Assembly: GCA_003934925.1 (NCBI GenBank)
Contig: JQIX01000003.1
Location: forward strand, 1-54,370
Origin: Epsilonproteobacteria bacterium (ex Lamellibrachia satsuma)
Lineage (GTDB): Bacteria > Campylobacterota > Campylobacteria > Campylobacterales > Sulfurovaceae
DNA: 54,370 nucleotides
Reading direction: 5' to 3'
Shown here: piece by piece, positions 16,590 to 25,117 of the stretch
Layout: each line of letters opens with the position of its first letter
How positions within the stretch are numbered: the stretch's first letter is position 1
Made by a program: the position numbers and the translations under genes
Notes under the pieces: model-generated
Database searches by the model: none
What the model saw: the letters and a program-made list of their open reading frames with translations, nothing else
What the model was told of the DNA's origin: nothing

Positions 16590-16877
16590 TTACTTTCTAT
16601 AGGAACCCTCACGTGATTTTACAGAGAGTACCAAAATAACCAATCTATCATTCTCTTTTTTGTATATTACTCTATAGCGACGTAATTTTAGTCTATAGAG
16701 TACCTCTACTTCACCCTGTAGCTTTTTTATTTTCCCTACTTTTAAAAGTTCTTGTTCGTAACTAGCTGAGAAACGCTTTGCAAACATAAAAAGTGACTCT
16801 TTAATAAAAACAATATCTACTTTTGATATGTGCTTGAAATCTTTTTTTACACTAGCTTTAAACTCTAAACTATACAA
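16590..16877 (-). CDS. RelE/ParE-family toxin
   Basis: The 95 residues fit the RelE/ParE fold: N-terminal MYSLEFKASVKKDFKHI, two helices, then LQGEVEVLYRLKLRRYRVIYK and the final strand VILVLSVKSREG. RelE members cleave ribosome-bound mRNA and ParE members poison gyrase; the sequence alone does not decide which. It follows its antitoxin by 3 bp, the usual order for RelBE modules. Confidence 0.85.
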   Translation of the reverse strand: MYSLEFKASVKKDFKHISKVDIVFIKESLFMFAKRFSASYEQELLKVGKIKKLQGEVEVLYRLKLRRYRVIYKKENDRLVILVLSVKSREGSYRK

Positions 16878-16880
16878 AAG

Positions 16881-17096
16881 TTATACTCCTAATTCCTCAA
16901 AAAAATCATCTGCTTTAATATTTTTATCATCTAAGCGCTGTTCTGCTTGTTTCAGATCATTAAAATCAAGATACATCTCTAGTGCTTCTGTAACAATAGC
17001 TGTTTTCTTTTTACCCAAATCTGCAGCTAATGCATCTAGCTCTGCTAACAATGATAAAGGCAATGTAAATGTTGTAGGTTTTACTGTTTTATACAT
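16881..17096 (-). CDS. RelB/CopG-type ribbon-helix-helix antitoxin
   Basis: The 71-residue protein has an N-terminal ribbon-helix-helix (TTFTLPLSLLAELDALAADL, then KKKTAIVTEALEMYL) for dimeric DNA binding. An acidic C-terminal tail (KADDFFEELGV) would wrap the toxin. SD sequence AAAGGAG precedes the ATG. It should repress its own promoter, which carries a 12-bp tandem duplication. Confidence 0.85.
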   Translation of the reverse strand: MYKTVKPTTFTLPLSLLAELDALAADLGKKKTAIVTEALEMYLDFNDLKQAEQRLDDKNIKADDFFEELGV

Positions 17097-17112
17097 AATT
17101 GACTCCTTTAGT

Positions 17113-17136
17113 ATTGTTTATTATATTGTTTATTAT
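17113..17136 (-). promoter_or_regulatory. duplicated promoter/operator of the toxin-antitoxin operon
   Basis: The 12-mer ATTGTTTATTAT occurs twice in direct tandem. Read on the minus strand, each unit completes a TATAAT-like -10 box upstream of the antitoxin gene. The second -10 copy lies about 20 nt from the SD sequence. The repeats are candidate RHH operator sites. Confidence 0.5.
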
Positions 17137-17149
17137 ATTAATTGTCAAA

Positions 17150-18931
17150 TTAGGATTTTTGTAAAACTCCCAAGAATGCCTCCCCGTACCTTTCAAACTT
17201 CACTTCCCCTATTCCATGCACATCCAGCATTTCCTCTTTACTCTGCGGCTGTTTTGCACTCAGATCCTTCAATGTCTTGTCTGAAAATACAATATACGGA
17301 GGTATATTGTTTGCTGTGGCGATCTGTGTACGCAGATCGCGTAGCTTGTCATACACTTCAACATCATAATCATCAAAATAGGTCACTTTCTTTTTAGCCG
17401 CTGCTTTCTGAACAGTCAGGCGCTCTTTTTTCAGATCGATCTTGTGTGCACCCTTGATCACTTCCACACCGAAAGCTGTCAACTTGTAAACTTTGAACTC
17501 TCCTATCTCAACTGCACCCCGCTCCAAAAGTTTGTCTCCAATGGTCAGCCATTGGCTCTTGGAATACTCCTCTCCTATACCATAAACGGAAAGCTTGTCA
17601 TGCTCGTTCTGTAAGACCCTCTGTTCTTTACTCCCTTTGAGTACATCTATGACATAATGCAGTCCGAAATTCTGTCCCGTTCTAAGGATAGTCGAAAGGA
17701 GCATGCGTGCGGCAGTAGTAATGTCAACTTTTTCACTCTGTGGAGCAGTACAGTTGTCACAGAGTTTGACACAGGCCTCTATACGGTCATCAAAATAGGC
17801 AGCAATGCTTTGATGGCGGCAATTTTCAGAATTGGCAAAACGTACCATACTATCAAGCTTGTTGAATGCATGTTCTTTGTATGGAGATTCCGGTAGATCC
17901 TCTATGAACATCTTCTGCTGCACAATGTCCTGTGCAGAAAAGAGCAAAAGTGTTTCTGCTTCCAGTCCATCCCGTCCTGCACGTCCTATCTCCTGATAGA
18001 AGTTCTCCAGTGTTTTTGGCATGGTCATATGCACCACAAAACGGATATTACTTTTGTCTATTCCCATACCGAATGCGATAGTAGCCACCACTACCTGTAC
18101 TCTGTCCGCCACAAAATCTGCATAAGTAGCATTCTTCTCTTCAGTAGGAAGTCCTGCGTGATAGGCTCTTGCTTCTATCCCTTTGGTTTGTAAAAAATGT
18201 GCTATTGCTTCTGTAGATTTACGAGAAAGTGTGTAGATGATACCTGATTCATTGGTATATAATTTCAAAAACTCCATTAACTGAACCCGTCCATCTTTGA
18301 TTCGGTGCCTTGCATTGATAGTCAAATTCTCTCTAAAAAGTGAACCTCTAACACGCTTTGGGTTTTGTAAACCTAAATTGGCTGCGATATCTTGTTCCAC
18401 TGCTTTAGTTGCTGTTGCCGTGAACGCAGCTATAGGTGTGGTAGCAAACTGCTCTTTGAGTAAGGAAAGTCGCCTGTAGTTCTCCCTGAATTCATGCCCC
18501 CATTCACTCACACAGTGTGCTTCGTCTATGACAAAAAAATTGATAGGAAGTTGATGCAAAAGATTGAGAAAATAGGCATTAGTCAGGCGTTCAGGTGCCA
18601 CATAAAGCAGTTTTATCTCACCTGCACGAAGCTGTGCCTCTATCTCCTGGCTCTCTTCAAGATTTTGCATGGAAGAGAGCATTGCGGCAGAGATACCGTT
18701 AGCCTTCAGTGCCACCACCTGGTCATGCATCAGCGCCAGTAACGGAGAAACCACCACGGTAATGCCCTCCATCAAAAGCGTAGGGAGTTGATAACAGAGT
18801 GATTTGCCTCCTCCAGTAGGAAGTATCATCAAAACATCCTGTTTCTCAAGGATAGCATCTACTACCTCTTCCTGCAAAGGTCTGAAAGAGCTGTGTCCGA
18901 AATAGTGTTCAAGGGTTTCTAATTTATTCAT
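17150..18931 (-). CDS. recQ: ATP-dependent DNA helicase RecQ
   Basis: RecQ unwinds DNA 3' to 5' in recombination and fork repair. Superfamily 2 helicase motifs are in order: LMILPTGGGKSLCYQ (motif I), VVSPLLALM, FVIDEAHCVSEWGH (DEAH), AFTATAT, VVVATIAFGMGIDK and QEIGRAGRDG. A zinc-binding segment (ENCRHQS with CVKLCDNC) and winged helix follow. The C-terminal HRDC domain covers about residues 515-590. The 593-residue length is normal. It is separate from the toxin-antitoxin operon upstream on the map. Confidence 0.96.
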   Translation of the reverse strand: MNKLETLEHYFGHSSFRPLQEEVVDAILEKQDVLMILPTGGGKSLCYQLPTLLMEGITVVVSPLLALMHDQVVALKANGISAAMLSSMQNLEESQEIEAQLRAGEIKLLYVAPERLTNAYFLNLLHQLPINFFVIDEAHCVSEWGHEFRENYRRLSLLKEQFATTPIAAFTATATKAVEQDIAANLGLQNPKRVRGSLFRENLTINARHRIKDGRVQLMEFLKLYTNESGIIYTLSRKSTEAIAHFLQTKGIEARAYHAGLPTEEKNATYADFVADRVQVVVATIAFGMGIDKSNIRFVVHMTMPKTLENFYQEIGRAGRDGLEAETLLLFSAQDIVQQKMFIEDLPESPYKEHAFNKLDSMVRFANSENCRHQSIAAYFDDRIEACVKLCDNCTAPQSEKVDITTAARMLLSTILRTGQNFGLHYVIDVLKGSKEQRVLQNEHDKLSVYGIGEEYSKSQWLTIGDKLLERGAVEIGEFKVYKLTAFGVEVIKGAHKIDLKKERLTVQKAAAKKKVTYFDDYDVEVYDKLRDLRTQIATANNIPPYIVFSDKTLKDLSAKQPQSKEEMLDVHGIGEVKFERYGEAFLGVLQKS

Positions 18932-18994
18932 AGTAGAAGTGTAGCGTTTTTCGTTCTAAAAAATGAAAAGATATGTCATATTGTCATATTTTTT

Positions 18995-19022
18995 AAAAAA
19001 GTACATAGGAAATTATCCTATG
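18995..19022 (-). terminator. intrinsic terminator of the pst-ppk2 operon
   Basis: On the minus strand the 7-bp stem CATAGGA/TCCTATG, with a short loop, overlaps the ppk2 stop codon and is followed by TACTTTTTT. This is a classical intrinsic terminator. Confidence 0.75.
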
Positions 19023-19864
19023 AACTTGCCCTGTCGTTTCAAGTCTTCTTCCATATTCTCTATCTCTCTGTAGCCGCTGTGTACGATCTGTTCATCCATA
19101 CTGAAATCAAGATCCATATTTCTGTTCTCATACGGTACTGCATTCAGAATGGTTTTGATCGCATTGAGTCTGGCTTTGAATTTATTGTTACTTCGTATCA
19201 CCGTCCATGGGGAAACTTCTGTATGGGTCCGTTTGAGCATCTGATATTTCATCTGCGTGAACTCATCCCATCGTTCCTGCATCTGCACATCGATCTCACT
19301 GAGCTTCCATTGCTTCAGAGGGTTCGTCTCACGATCCATAAAACGGGCATGCTGCTCCTCTTTGGTCACCGAAAAATAAATCTTGATAAAATAGAACCCA
19401 TGGGCAACAAGATCTGCTTCAAAGGAGGGAACACTGTTCATGAATGTCTCATACTGCTCCTTGGTACAAAAATCAAACACCGGTTCCACCATCGCGCGGT
19501 TATACCAGCTCCTATCAAAAAGTACGATCTCTCCGCCTCTGGGAAACTGTTCGACATAACGCTGAAAATACCACTGCGAACGCTGTACATCAGAAGGCTT
19601 TCCGAGTGCCACAGTACGGTAATGCTTTTCATTCATATAGCGCGTGATACGCCGGATCGCTCCACCTTTCCCCGAGGCATCGCGCCCTTCTACCAGGACG
19701 ATCATTTTTTTATCCTGCTTCTCCAGATATGCCTGGAGTTTCAGCAACTCTACCTGATAAGGTTTTAGCGAACTTTCCCGCAGATAATAATTGTACTTCT
19801 TATACACTTTTCTCTGCATAGCTTCACTGCTGTTAAATTGTTCTAAAAATTTTTCAAATGTCAT
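19013..19864 (-). CDS. ppk2: polyphosphate kinase 2
   Basis: PPK2 enzymes transfer phosphate between polyphosphate and nucleotides. The 283 residues contain the Walker A motif VEGRDASGKGGAIRR, the lid and basic region KPSDVQRSQWYFQRY, and Walker B-like VLFDRSWYNRAMVEPV. RETNPLKQWKLSEID is also typical. It starts 8 bp after the first PhoB-like gene, placing it in the phosphate operon. That context suggests a role in storing or mobilising polyphosphate under phosphate control. The direction in the cell (nucleotide kinase or polymer synthesis) cannot be read from sequence. Confidence 0.93.
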   Translation of the reverse strand: MTFEKFLEQFNSSEAMQRKVYKKYNYYLRESSLKPYQVELLKLQAYLEKQDKKMIVLVEGRDASGKGGAIRRITRYMNEKHYRTVALGKPSDVQRSQWYFQRYVEQFPRGGEIVLFDRSWYNRAMVEPVFDFCTKEQYETFMNSVPSFEADLVAHGFYFIKIYFSVTKEEQHARFMDRETNPLKQWKLSEIDVQMQERWDEFTQMKYQMLKRTHTEVSPWTVIRSNNKFKARLNAIKTILNAVPYENRNMDLDFSMDEQIVHSGYREIENMEEDLKRQGKFIG

Positions 19865-19872
19865 TCTTTTTC

Positions 19873-20559
19873 CTAAGCGAATTTATACCCGACACCCCAG
19901 ACAGGATGAAAATAATTCTGTTCATTTTTTGGATCTATTTTATTTTTCAGCCGGTTTATGGCTACATTTACTGCATTATCATTTACCCCTTCGCTTTCAG
20001 AGCCCCATACCTCATCACGAAGAAAATCCCTGCTGAGCGGTTTATCGATATACTTCATGAATGTATGCAGCAAATTGAATTCAAGATTGGTAAGCGAAAC
20101 TGCCTCTCCGTCAACCGTAAGGCTTTTTTTAGGCAGATCCAGTATCAACAGTTTATATTTGATGCGTTCCTGTTTTTGTAGACTCCCAGAGCGTTTTAAA
20201 AGTGCTTTTACTCTGAGCAGAAGCTCTTTTGGACGAAAAGGTTTTGTCATATAGTCATCACCTCCTGCCTCAAACCCTTCTTCAAGGTCAGCTTCCTGAT
20301 CCTTAGCTGTTAGAAAGATCACCGGAATATCATAACCTGCTTTGCGAATATGGGAGACGAACCCACTTCCTTCCATCCCAGGAAGATTGCGGTCCACAAG
20401 CATTAAAGATGGGCTCTCCTCTTCCAGGAACTGTTCCACATTTTCTGTAGATAGAAAACCTGTTACAGCATAACCTTCTTTGGAAAGATGGTACTCTATC
20501 AGCTCTAAAATATCCTCTTCATCTTCTATAATGACGATCTCTATATTCTCATTTTGCAT
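19873..20559 (-). CDS. PhoB-like OmpR-family response regulator (copy 1)
   Basis: The 228 residues comprise a receiver domain (acidic cluster EDEED at 12-16, phospho-acceptor Asp56 in LVDRNLPG, Thr/Lys in the FLTAKD and YMTKPF loops) and a C-terminal winged helix (TNLEFNLLHTFM, then DEVWGSE and VNVAINRLKNKI). It is highly similar to the second copy at 25118-25801, indicating a duplication. It lies between phoU and ppk2. No histidine kinase is encoded in the window. The -10 box ends 6 nt before the ATG. Confidence 0.9.
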   Translation of the reverse strand: MQNENIEIVIIEDEEDILELIEYHLSKEGYAVTGFLSTENVEQFLEEESPSLMLVDRNLPGMEGSGFVSHIRKAGYDIPVIFLTAKDQEADLEEGFEAGGDDYMTKPFRPKELLLRVKALLKRSGSLQKQERIKYKLLILDLPKKSLTVDGEAVSLTNLEFNLLHTFMKYIDKPLSRDFLRDEVWGSESEGVNDNAVNVAINRLKNKIDPKNEQNYFHPVWGVGYKFA

Positions 20560-20565
20560 GCATGC

Positions 20566-20571
20566 ATTATA
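20566..20571 (-). promoter_or_regulatory. -10 box of PhoB-like copy 1, leaderless arrangement
   Basis: TATAAT lies on the minus strand and is followed by six bases and then the ATG. The preceding bases TGTATGC supply an extended -10-like TG. No Pho box is visible here, so this promoter may be constitutive. Confidence 0.55.
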
Positions 20572-20595
20572 GCATACACTATAAATAGGTATACT

Positions 20596-21261
20596 TTAGA
20601 GTTTTCCACCTATTCTGGCAAAGATGATCCTTTGGGCAATACTGTCCAGTCTGTCTATGATCTTCAGATTTTTACGGATGTATTTGAGTAAATTAAAGTA
20701 CTCTTCTGCTTTACCCCCTGCCTCACTCATTTTTTGTACCACACCCTTTTCAAGCAATGCATAGATATCATCTGTTTTGGCATACTCAACATCTATCTCA
20801 ATAGCGAGTTGTTTTATTTTATCATTATCATCGAAGGTTTCGAACATCTCTATGGTTTTATCAAATGCATTAATGGTACAGCGGTTGATACTGAGTGACT
20901 CCTTGATGAATTGGATGATGTTCACATCCTCTTCTGCCAGCATACTTTGCATATTTTTCAGGTAGTTGTTGATGTTTGTCCTAATGCGATTAAATGCCGA
21001 AGTGATCTTCAGATAAGAGACCATCTCTCTCAGATCTTTCGCTTCAGGTGTATAACGGGCAAAGATCAAAACGATGTCATTGTCTATCTTCTCTGTTGCT
21101 TTAGAGATGTTTTTAATCGTTTTTCTCACCTCTTCGAGTTGATTCGCATCTGAATCTTCCAGTGCTGCTAGCGCCTCTTCATTTGCTTTCGCTAACTCTT
21201 TTACTACCTCTTGAACAGCAGTTCTCACTTCATGTCTTGCTTCTTGATATTTTGTTAACAT
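20596..21261 (-). CDS. phoU: PhoU-family phosphate regulator
   Basis: The 221 residues are entirely helical with the PhoU two-bundle layout and acidic/metal-contact segments (IKNISKATEKIDNDI, then FARYTPEAKDLREMVSYLK). PhoU links Pst transporter activity to the PhoR/PhoB system and limits phosphate uptake. It sits 93 bp downstream of pstB, the classical neighbour. The sequence is divergent from E. coli PhoU but the context is strong. Confidence 0.82.
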   Translation of the reverse strand: MLTKYQEARHEVRTAVQEVVKELAKANEEALAALEDSDANQLEEVRKTIKNISKATEKIDNDIVLIFARYTPEAKDLREMVSYLKITSAFNRIRTNINNYLKNMQSMLAEEDVNIIQFIKESLSINRCTINAFDKTIEMFETFDDNDKIKQLAIEIDVEYAKTDDIYALLEKGVVQKMSEAGGKAEEYFNLLKYIRKNLKIIDRLDSIAQRIIFARIGGKL

Positions 21262-21354
21262 TATCCAAATCCTTTTCTATATATTTTCTTTGTATTTAAG
21301 CAAAGATCCAACACAATACTTCTCTAAAGCATTGCTCTTGGCAATGCAGTACAT

Positions 21355-22155
21355 TTATCCAAACCTACCGGTAATGTAGTCTTCCGTCATCTTCTGTGAA
21401 GGGTTCAGGAAGATCTTTTCTGTCTCGTCAAACTCTATAATGTCACCCAGATACATGAACGTCGTGAAATCGCTCAGACGGCTTGCCTGCTGCATATTGT
21501 GCGTCACAATGGCCACGGTGATATCTTTTTTTATCTCTGAAATGAGCTCTTCGATCGCTCCTGTGGAGATAGGGTCGAGAGCTGAGGTCGGTTCATCAAA
21601 AAGAAGAACTTCGGGTTTGAGCGCTACAGAACGCGCTATACACAGTCGCTGCTGCTGTCCGCCGCTCATCCCCATGGCACTGTCTTTCAAACGGTCTTTT
21701 GTCTCTTTCCAGATAGCCGCACCCTTGAGCGCCTCCTCCACCAATCCGTCAAGTTCACCTTTGTTCTTGATCCCCTGAAGTTTCAGTCCATATGCCACAT
21801 TATCATAAATGCTCATCGGGAAAGGTGTAGGCTTCTGAAAGATCATTCCCACACGCTGTCTGAGATTGATGAGTTCGTTCTCTTTTTTAAGATCGAGTAT
21901 ATTTTCCATCTTTCCCGTTTCCTGGTTGCGAAGATCGATCTTCCCTTTATAAGTGAGCCCGGGATAAAGGTCATGAATACGGTTCATCGCTCTAAGCAGT
22001 GTCGATTTACCGCATCCACTCGGTCCGATCAGTGCCGTGATCTTGTTCTCGTAAATGGGAAGATTGTTCCCTTTCAGTGTCGGTTCCGGTGCTCCCGGAT
22101 AGGTAAAGAAAAGATCCTTGACCTCCATTACTTTTTTCAATTCACTGTTTGCCAT
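21355..22155 (-). CDS. pstB: phosphate ABC transporter ATP-binding protein
   Basis: PstB hydrolyses ATP to drive high-affinity phosphate import. Walker A is [16 protein letters not shown], the ABC signature is [14 protein letters not shown], Walker B is [13 protein letters not shown], and the switch His is in IVTHNMQQA. The 266 residues and the typical C-terminal [18 protein letters not shown] fit PstB closely. It begins 10 bp after pstA. Confidence 0.97.
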   Translation of the reverse strand: MANSELKKVMEVKDLFFTYPGAPEPTLKGNNLPIYENKITALIGPSGCGKSTLLRAMNRIHDLYPGLTYKGKIDLRNQETGKMENILDLKKENELINLRQRVGMIFQKPTPFPMSIYDNVAYGLKLQGIKNKGELDGLVEEALKGAAIWKETKDRLKDSAMGMSGGQQQRLCIARSVALKPEVLLFDEPTSALDPISTGAIEELISEIKKDITVAIVTHNMQQASRLSDFTTFMYLGDIIEFDETEKIFLNPSQKMTEDYITGRFG

Positions 22156-22165
22156 ACGCTTTTCC

Positions 22166-22975
22166 TTAGTGTTTGTTTCGGGTAAAATATCTGCCCGTCA
22201 GATTGATGAACAGTACGATCGCTGTCAGTATAAAAGATGCCGCCCATGCCAGGTTCCTGCTTGCCTCATCAGGATAGGTTGCCAGGTTATAGATACTGAC
22301 GGTAAGCGACGGGAACTGTCCGGTCAGATCCATCGTAAAGAACTGGTTGTTCGCTGAGGTAAAGAGCAACGGTGCTGTCTCGCCAATGATCCGTGCAAAG
22401 GAGAGGAGGATACCGGTGGTCACCCCCACTTTCGCCGCCTGAAGCACGATCTGCAAAATGATCTTGTGTTTGCTCCCACCCAAAGCGATACCCGCTTCTC
22501 TCAGCTCTTTGGGAACCAGTGCCAGCATATTGTCCGTCGTCCCGATGATGATCGGAAGCATCATAATAGCCAGTGCAACAATACCTGCCCAACCGTTATA
22601 ACCGCCAAATGGGTCGACTAGAATGGCAAAGACAAATACACCAATGACGATGGAAGGTGCAGAGGTCATCACATCGCTCAGTGTACGGATCACGGAGGCA
22701 AATTTACTGCCATGTCCGTATTCACGCAGATAGATACCTGCTAAGACACCCAGCGGCACCGCTACCAGTGTGGCCATGAGCGCCATGGTGAACTGACCGA
22801 CAAGCAGGTTCCTGATACCACCTTCGACGAGATCTTTCGTAAAGGTCTCAAAATGGACACCTGCAAGCCCTTTGTACGTCAGCGTGATCAGGATCCAGAA
22901 AAGAAACCCAATACCTATGAAAGCTGAAACCGTAGAGAGAATCAATACGATCTTATTTAAAAGTAACCTGTTCAT
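22166..22975 (-). CDS. pstA: phosphate ABC transporter permease
   Basis: PstA is one of two inner-membrane permeases of the Pst complex. The 269 residues hold six hydrophobic helices and the cytoplasmic coupling loop ([16 protein letters not shown]) that contacts Pst[14 protein letters not shown] is also characteristic of PstA. It lies 12 bp after pstC. Confidence 0.95.
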   Translation of the reverse strand: MNRLLLNKIVLILSTVSAFIGIGFLFWILITLTYKGLAGVHFETFTKDLVEGGIRNLLVGQFTMALMATLVAVPLGVLAGIYLREYGHGSKFASVIRTLSDVMTSAPSIVIGVFVFAILVDPFGGYNGWAGIVALAIMMLPIIIGTTDNMLALVPKELREAGIALGGSKHKIILQIVLQAAKVGVTTGILLSFARIIGETAPLLFTSANNQFFTMDLTGQFPSLTVSIYNLATYPDEASRNLAWAASFILTAIVLFINLTGRYFTRNKH

Positions 22976-22987
22976 TCCCTACTCCTT

Positions 22988-23842
22988 TTAGTGTTTTTTT
23001 CTACCGAAAAAGTAGAATTTTGCTAAAGCAATCACCGTGAAACTGACCACGAACAGGATCAGTGCCAGATAGTACATACTCGATATTTCAAGGTCCTGCG
23101 CTTCAGCAAAGTTGTTTGCCAGCAGAACCGGAATGGATGTAGTCGGATCTGTAATGACTTTCGGCACTGTCATCACAGAACCGATCAGGAAGGCCACCGC
23201 CATCGTTTCGCCCAGAGCCCTTCCGAGAGAGAGGATGATCGACCCGATGATCCCACCTTTGGAATAAGGCATGATCACATCCTTGATCACCTCGAACTTG
23301 GTCGCCCCGATCGCATAGGCGGACTCTTTGAGTACATCCGGTGTCGTATTCATGGAGTCACGCGTGATAGCTGCCATGAACGGGATAACCATGATCGCCA
23401 GTACGATACCGGCTGTCAGAAGCCCCACACCATTTCCGCCGAACAGTAACTGCACGATCGGTGCAAAGTAGAAAAGCCCCCACATACCGTAAATGATACT
23501 CGGGATCGCAGCAAGAAGCTCAATGGCTATGGAAAAAGGTTTGACGATCTGACCTGGTGCGATCTCTGTCAGGAAAATAGCAATACCCATGGCCAACGGT
23601 GTCGCCAAAATCATAGCTATCAGAGTACTCATAAGAGTTCCCATTATAGGGATATATCCACCGAATATACCACCTTCATCATCTTCTCCGGGTTCCCATA
23701 TCTCAGTATAGAGAAAATCAAAACCGAAAGTGTGCATTGACTCCTGCGCATAGGTAAAAAGTATCGCGAAGATTCCTACAAGAAGAAAAAAGGAGAGTGT
23801 TGCCGAAAAAAAGGAAAAGTTTCTAAAGAGTTTTCCACCCAT
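22988..23842 (-). CDS. pstC: phosphate ABC transporter permease
   Basis: PstC pairs with PstA to form the phosphate channel. The 284 residues contain six membrane helices, the family segment LLAAIPSIIYGMWGLFYF, the coupling loop LKESAYAIGATKFEVI and SLGRALGETMAVAFLIG. It is the first gene of the pstCAB-phoU-phoB-ppk2 run and has its own Pho-box promoter. Confidence 0.96.
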   Translation of the reverse strand: MGGKLFRNFSFFSATLSFFLLVGIFAILFTYAQESMHTFGFDFLYTEIWEPGEDDEGGIFGGYIPIMGTLMSTLIAMILATPLAMGIAIFLTEIAPGQIVKPFSIAIELLAAIPSIIYGMWGLFYFAPIVQLLFGGNGVGLLTAGIVLAIMVIPFMAAITRDSMNTTPDVLKESAYAIGATKFEVIKDVIMPYSKGGIIGSIILSLGRALGETMAVAFLIGSVMTVPKVITDPTTSIPVLLANNFAEAQDLEISSMYYLALILFVVSFTVIALAKFYFFGRKKH

Positions 23843-23870
23843 GGTTTACCTTCATGATTAAATTTCCGGG

Positions 23871-23903
23871 AGTATAGAATAAGTTGGTAACATTTTAGTT
23901 ACC
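23871..23903 (-). promoter_or_regulatory. Pho box and -10 box of pstC
   Basis: The minus strand reads GGTAACT, AAAA, TGTTACC (23903-23886): two half-sites at an 11-bp period. After 9 bp comes the -10 box TATACT (23876-23871). The box replaces a -35 element, as expected of an activator-dependent promoter. The leader to the ATG is about 28 nt. Confidence 0.75.
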
Positions 23904-23983
23904 AAACACTTTTATCGTTTTTCAGTAGATGTATTCAAGGAGCTACAGGGATAGATGTGTAAGGGAAAGTGTCATTTCAAACC

Positions 23984-23999
23984 GGGGTATAAGTACCCC
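23984..23999 (-). terminator. hairpin between pstS and pstC
   Basis: A perfect 6-bp stem GGGGTA/TACCCC with a 4-nt loop lies 31 bp beyond the pstS stop. There is only a short T-rich stretch afterwards (GGTTTGAAA). It may partly terminate or protect pstS mRNA, raising PstS over PstCAB. Confidence 0.5.
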
Positions 24000-24030
24000 C
24001 GATATTGTTGGGTCTGCTGAAGAGAGATAT

Positions 24031-25032
24031 CTATTTGATACCTTTTGCTTCCCAATATTTTCTGATCTCATCTTTGGTTGATGAAGGAAGTGGCACATAC
24101 CCAAGATCAGCTGCCGCTTTGTCACCATTGGCATAAGCCCAGTCCATGAATGCAGTCACTTGTTTATTTGTTTCTGTTTTTTCTTCCGGAAGCAATATAA
24201 ATGTTGCTGCAACGATAGGGTAAGATGTAGCTCCTGCCGGGTCACCGATCACCGCGTAGAAATCATTTGCCGGTGTCCACGAAGCATATTTTGCCGCATC
24301 CTGGAATGAAGCAACCGTCGGGTTGATGAATTTACCTTCTTTGTTCTCTACCTGCGCTGCCGGAAGGCCAAGTTTGATCTTGTAAGAGTACTCAATGTAA
24401 CCGATGGAGTTCTTGATCTGCTGGATGTTCGCCGATACACCTGAGTTGGATTTACCCGCAACCACTTTTCCTGCTTTCCATGTTGGCTTCTTACTCACTT
24501 TGAATTCCGGGTTAATCTTATTAAGAAAGTATGTAAAGTTAAAAGTCGTACCTGATTTGTCAGCTCTTACACAAGTAGTGATAGGTGCATGCGGAAGTTT
24601 AAGGCCGGCATTTTCTTTTGTGATGACCGCATCATCCCAGAATTTTGCTTTACCTGTAAAGATTGCATCTACTGCAGCACGGGAAAGCTTCAACTCACCG
24701 TCTTTCACACCATCAAGGTTGTATGCAAGCACAATAGACCCTACTACTGAGGGGAACATATAAAGCTTCTCTTTTTTAAGTTTTGCAGGCTTAAGTGGTT
24801 TGTCTGAACCGGCAAAATCTACCATTCTTTTGGTGATAGATTTAATCCCGTCACCTGAACCTGTCGGTGTATAGTTCACTTTTTTGCCTGTTGCTGCAAA
24901 ATATCCTGATGTCCATGCTTTATAAACCGGTCCGGGGAATGATGCACCTCTACCTTTAAGCTCGTCTGCATGTACAGCAGTTAATGCAACAGATGCTGCA
25001 ACCGCAGCTGTAATGATCTTTTTCAATGTCAT
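24031..25032 (-). CDS. pstS: periplasmic phosphate-binding protein
   Basis: PstS captures phosphate in the periplasm and delivers it to PstCA. A signal peptide (about 1-22, ending AVHA) precedes the mature GRGASFPGPVYKAW. Phosphate-binding segments include GSGDGIKSI, DFAGSDKPL and RADKSGTTFNFTYFL. The 333 residues are normal. It is transcribed from its own Pho-box promoter and separated from pstC by a hairpin. Confidence 0.97.
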   Translation of the reverse strand: MTLKKIITAAVAASVALTAVHADELKGRGASFPGPVYKAWTSGYFAATGKKVNYTPTGSGDGIKSITKRMVDFAGSDKPLKPAKLKKEKLYMFPSVVGSIVLAYNLDGVKDGELKLSRAAVDAIFTGKAKFWDDAVITKENAGLKLPHAPITTCVRADKSGTTFNFTYFLNKINPEFKVSKKPTWKAGKVVAGKSNSGVSANIQQIKNSIGYIEYSYKIKLGLPAAQVENKEGKFINPTVASFQDAAKYASWTPANDFYAVIGDPAGATSYPIVAATFILLPEEKTETNKQVTAFMDWAYANGDKAAADLGYVPLPSSTKDEIRKYWEAKGIK

Positions 25033-25059
25033 TTATTTTTCCTTTATATTGTTTGAGAA

Positions 25060-25092
25060 AGTATAAAACAACTTGGAAACATTTTGGTTACA
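25060..25092 (-). promoter_or_regulatory. Pho box and -10 box of pstS
   Basis: The minus strand reads TGTAACC, AAAA, TGTTTCC (25092-25075), then 9 bp, then TATACT (25065-25060). Leader to the ATG is 27 nt. Confidence 0.75.
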
Positions 25093-25117
25093 AAGAAAAA
25101 ATAACTTGATGAAAAAT

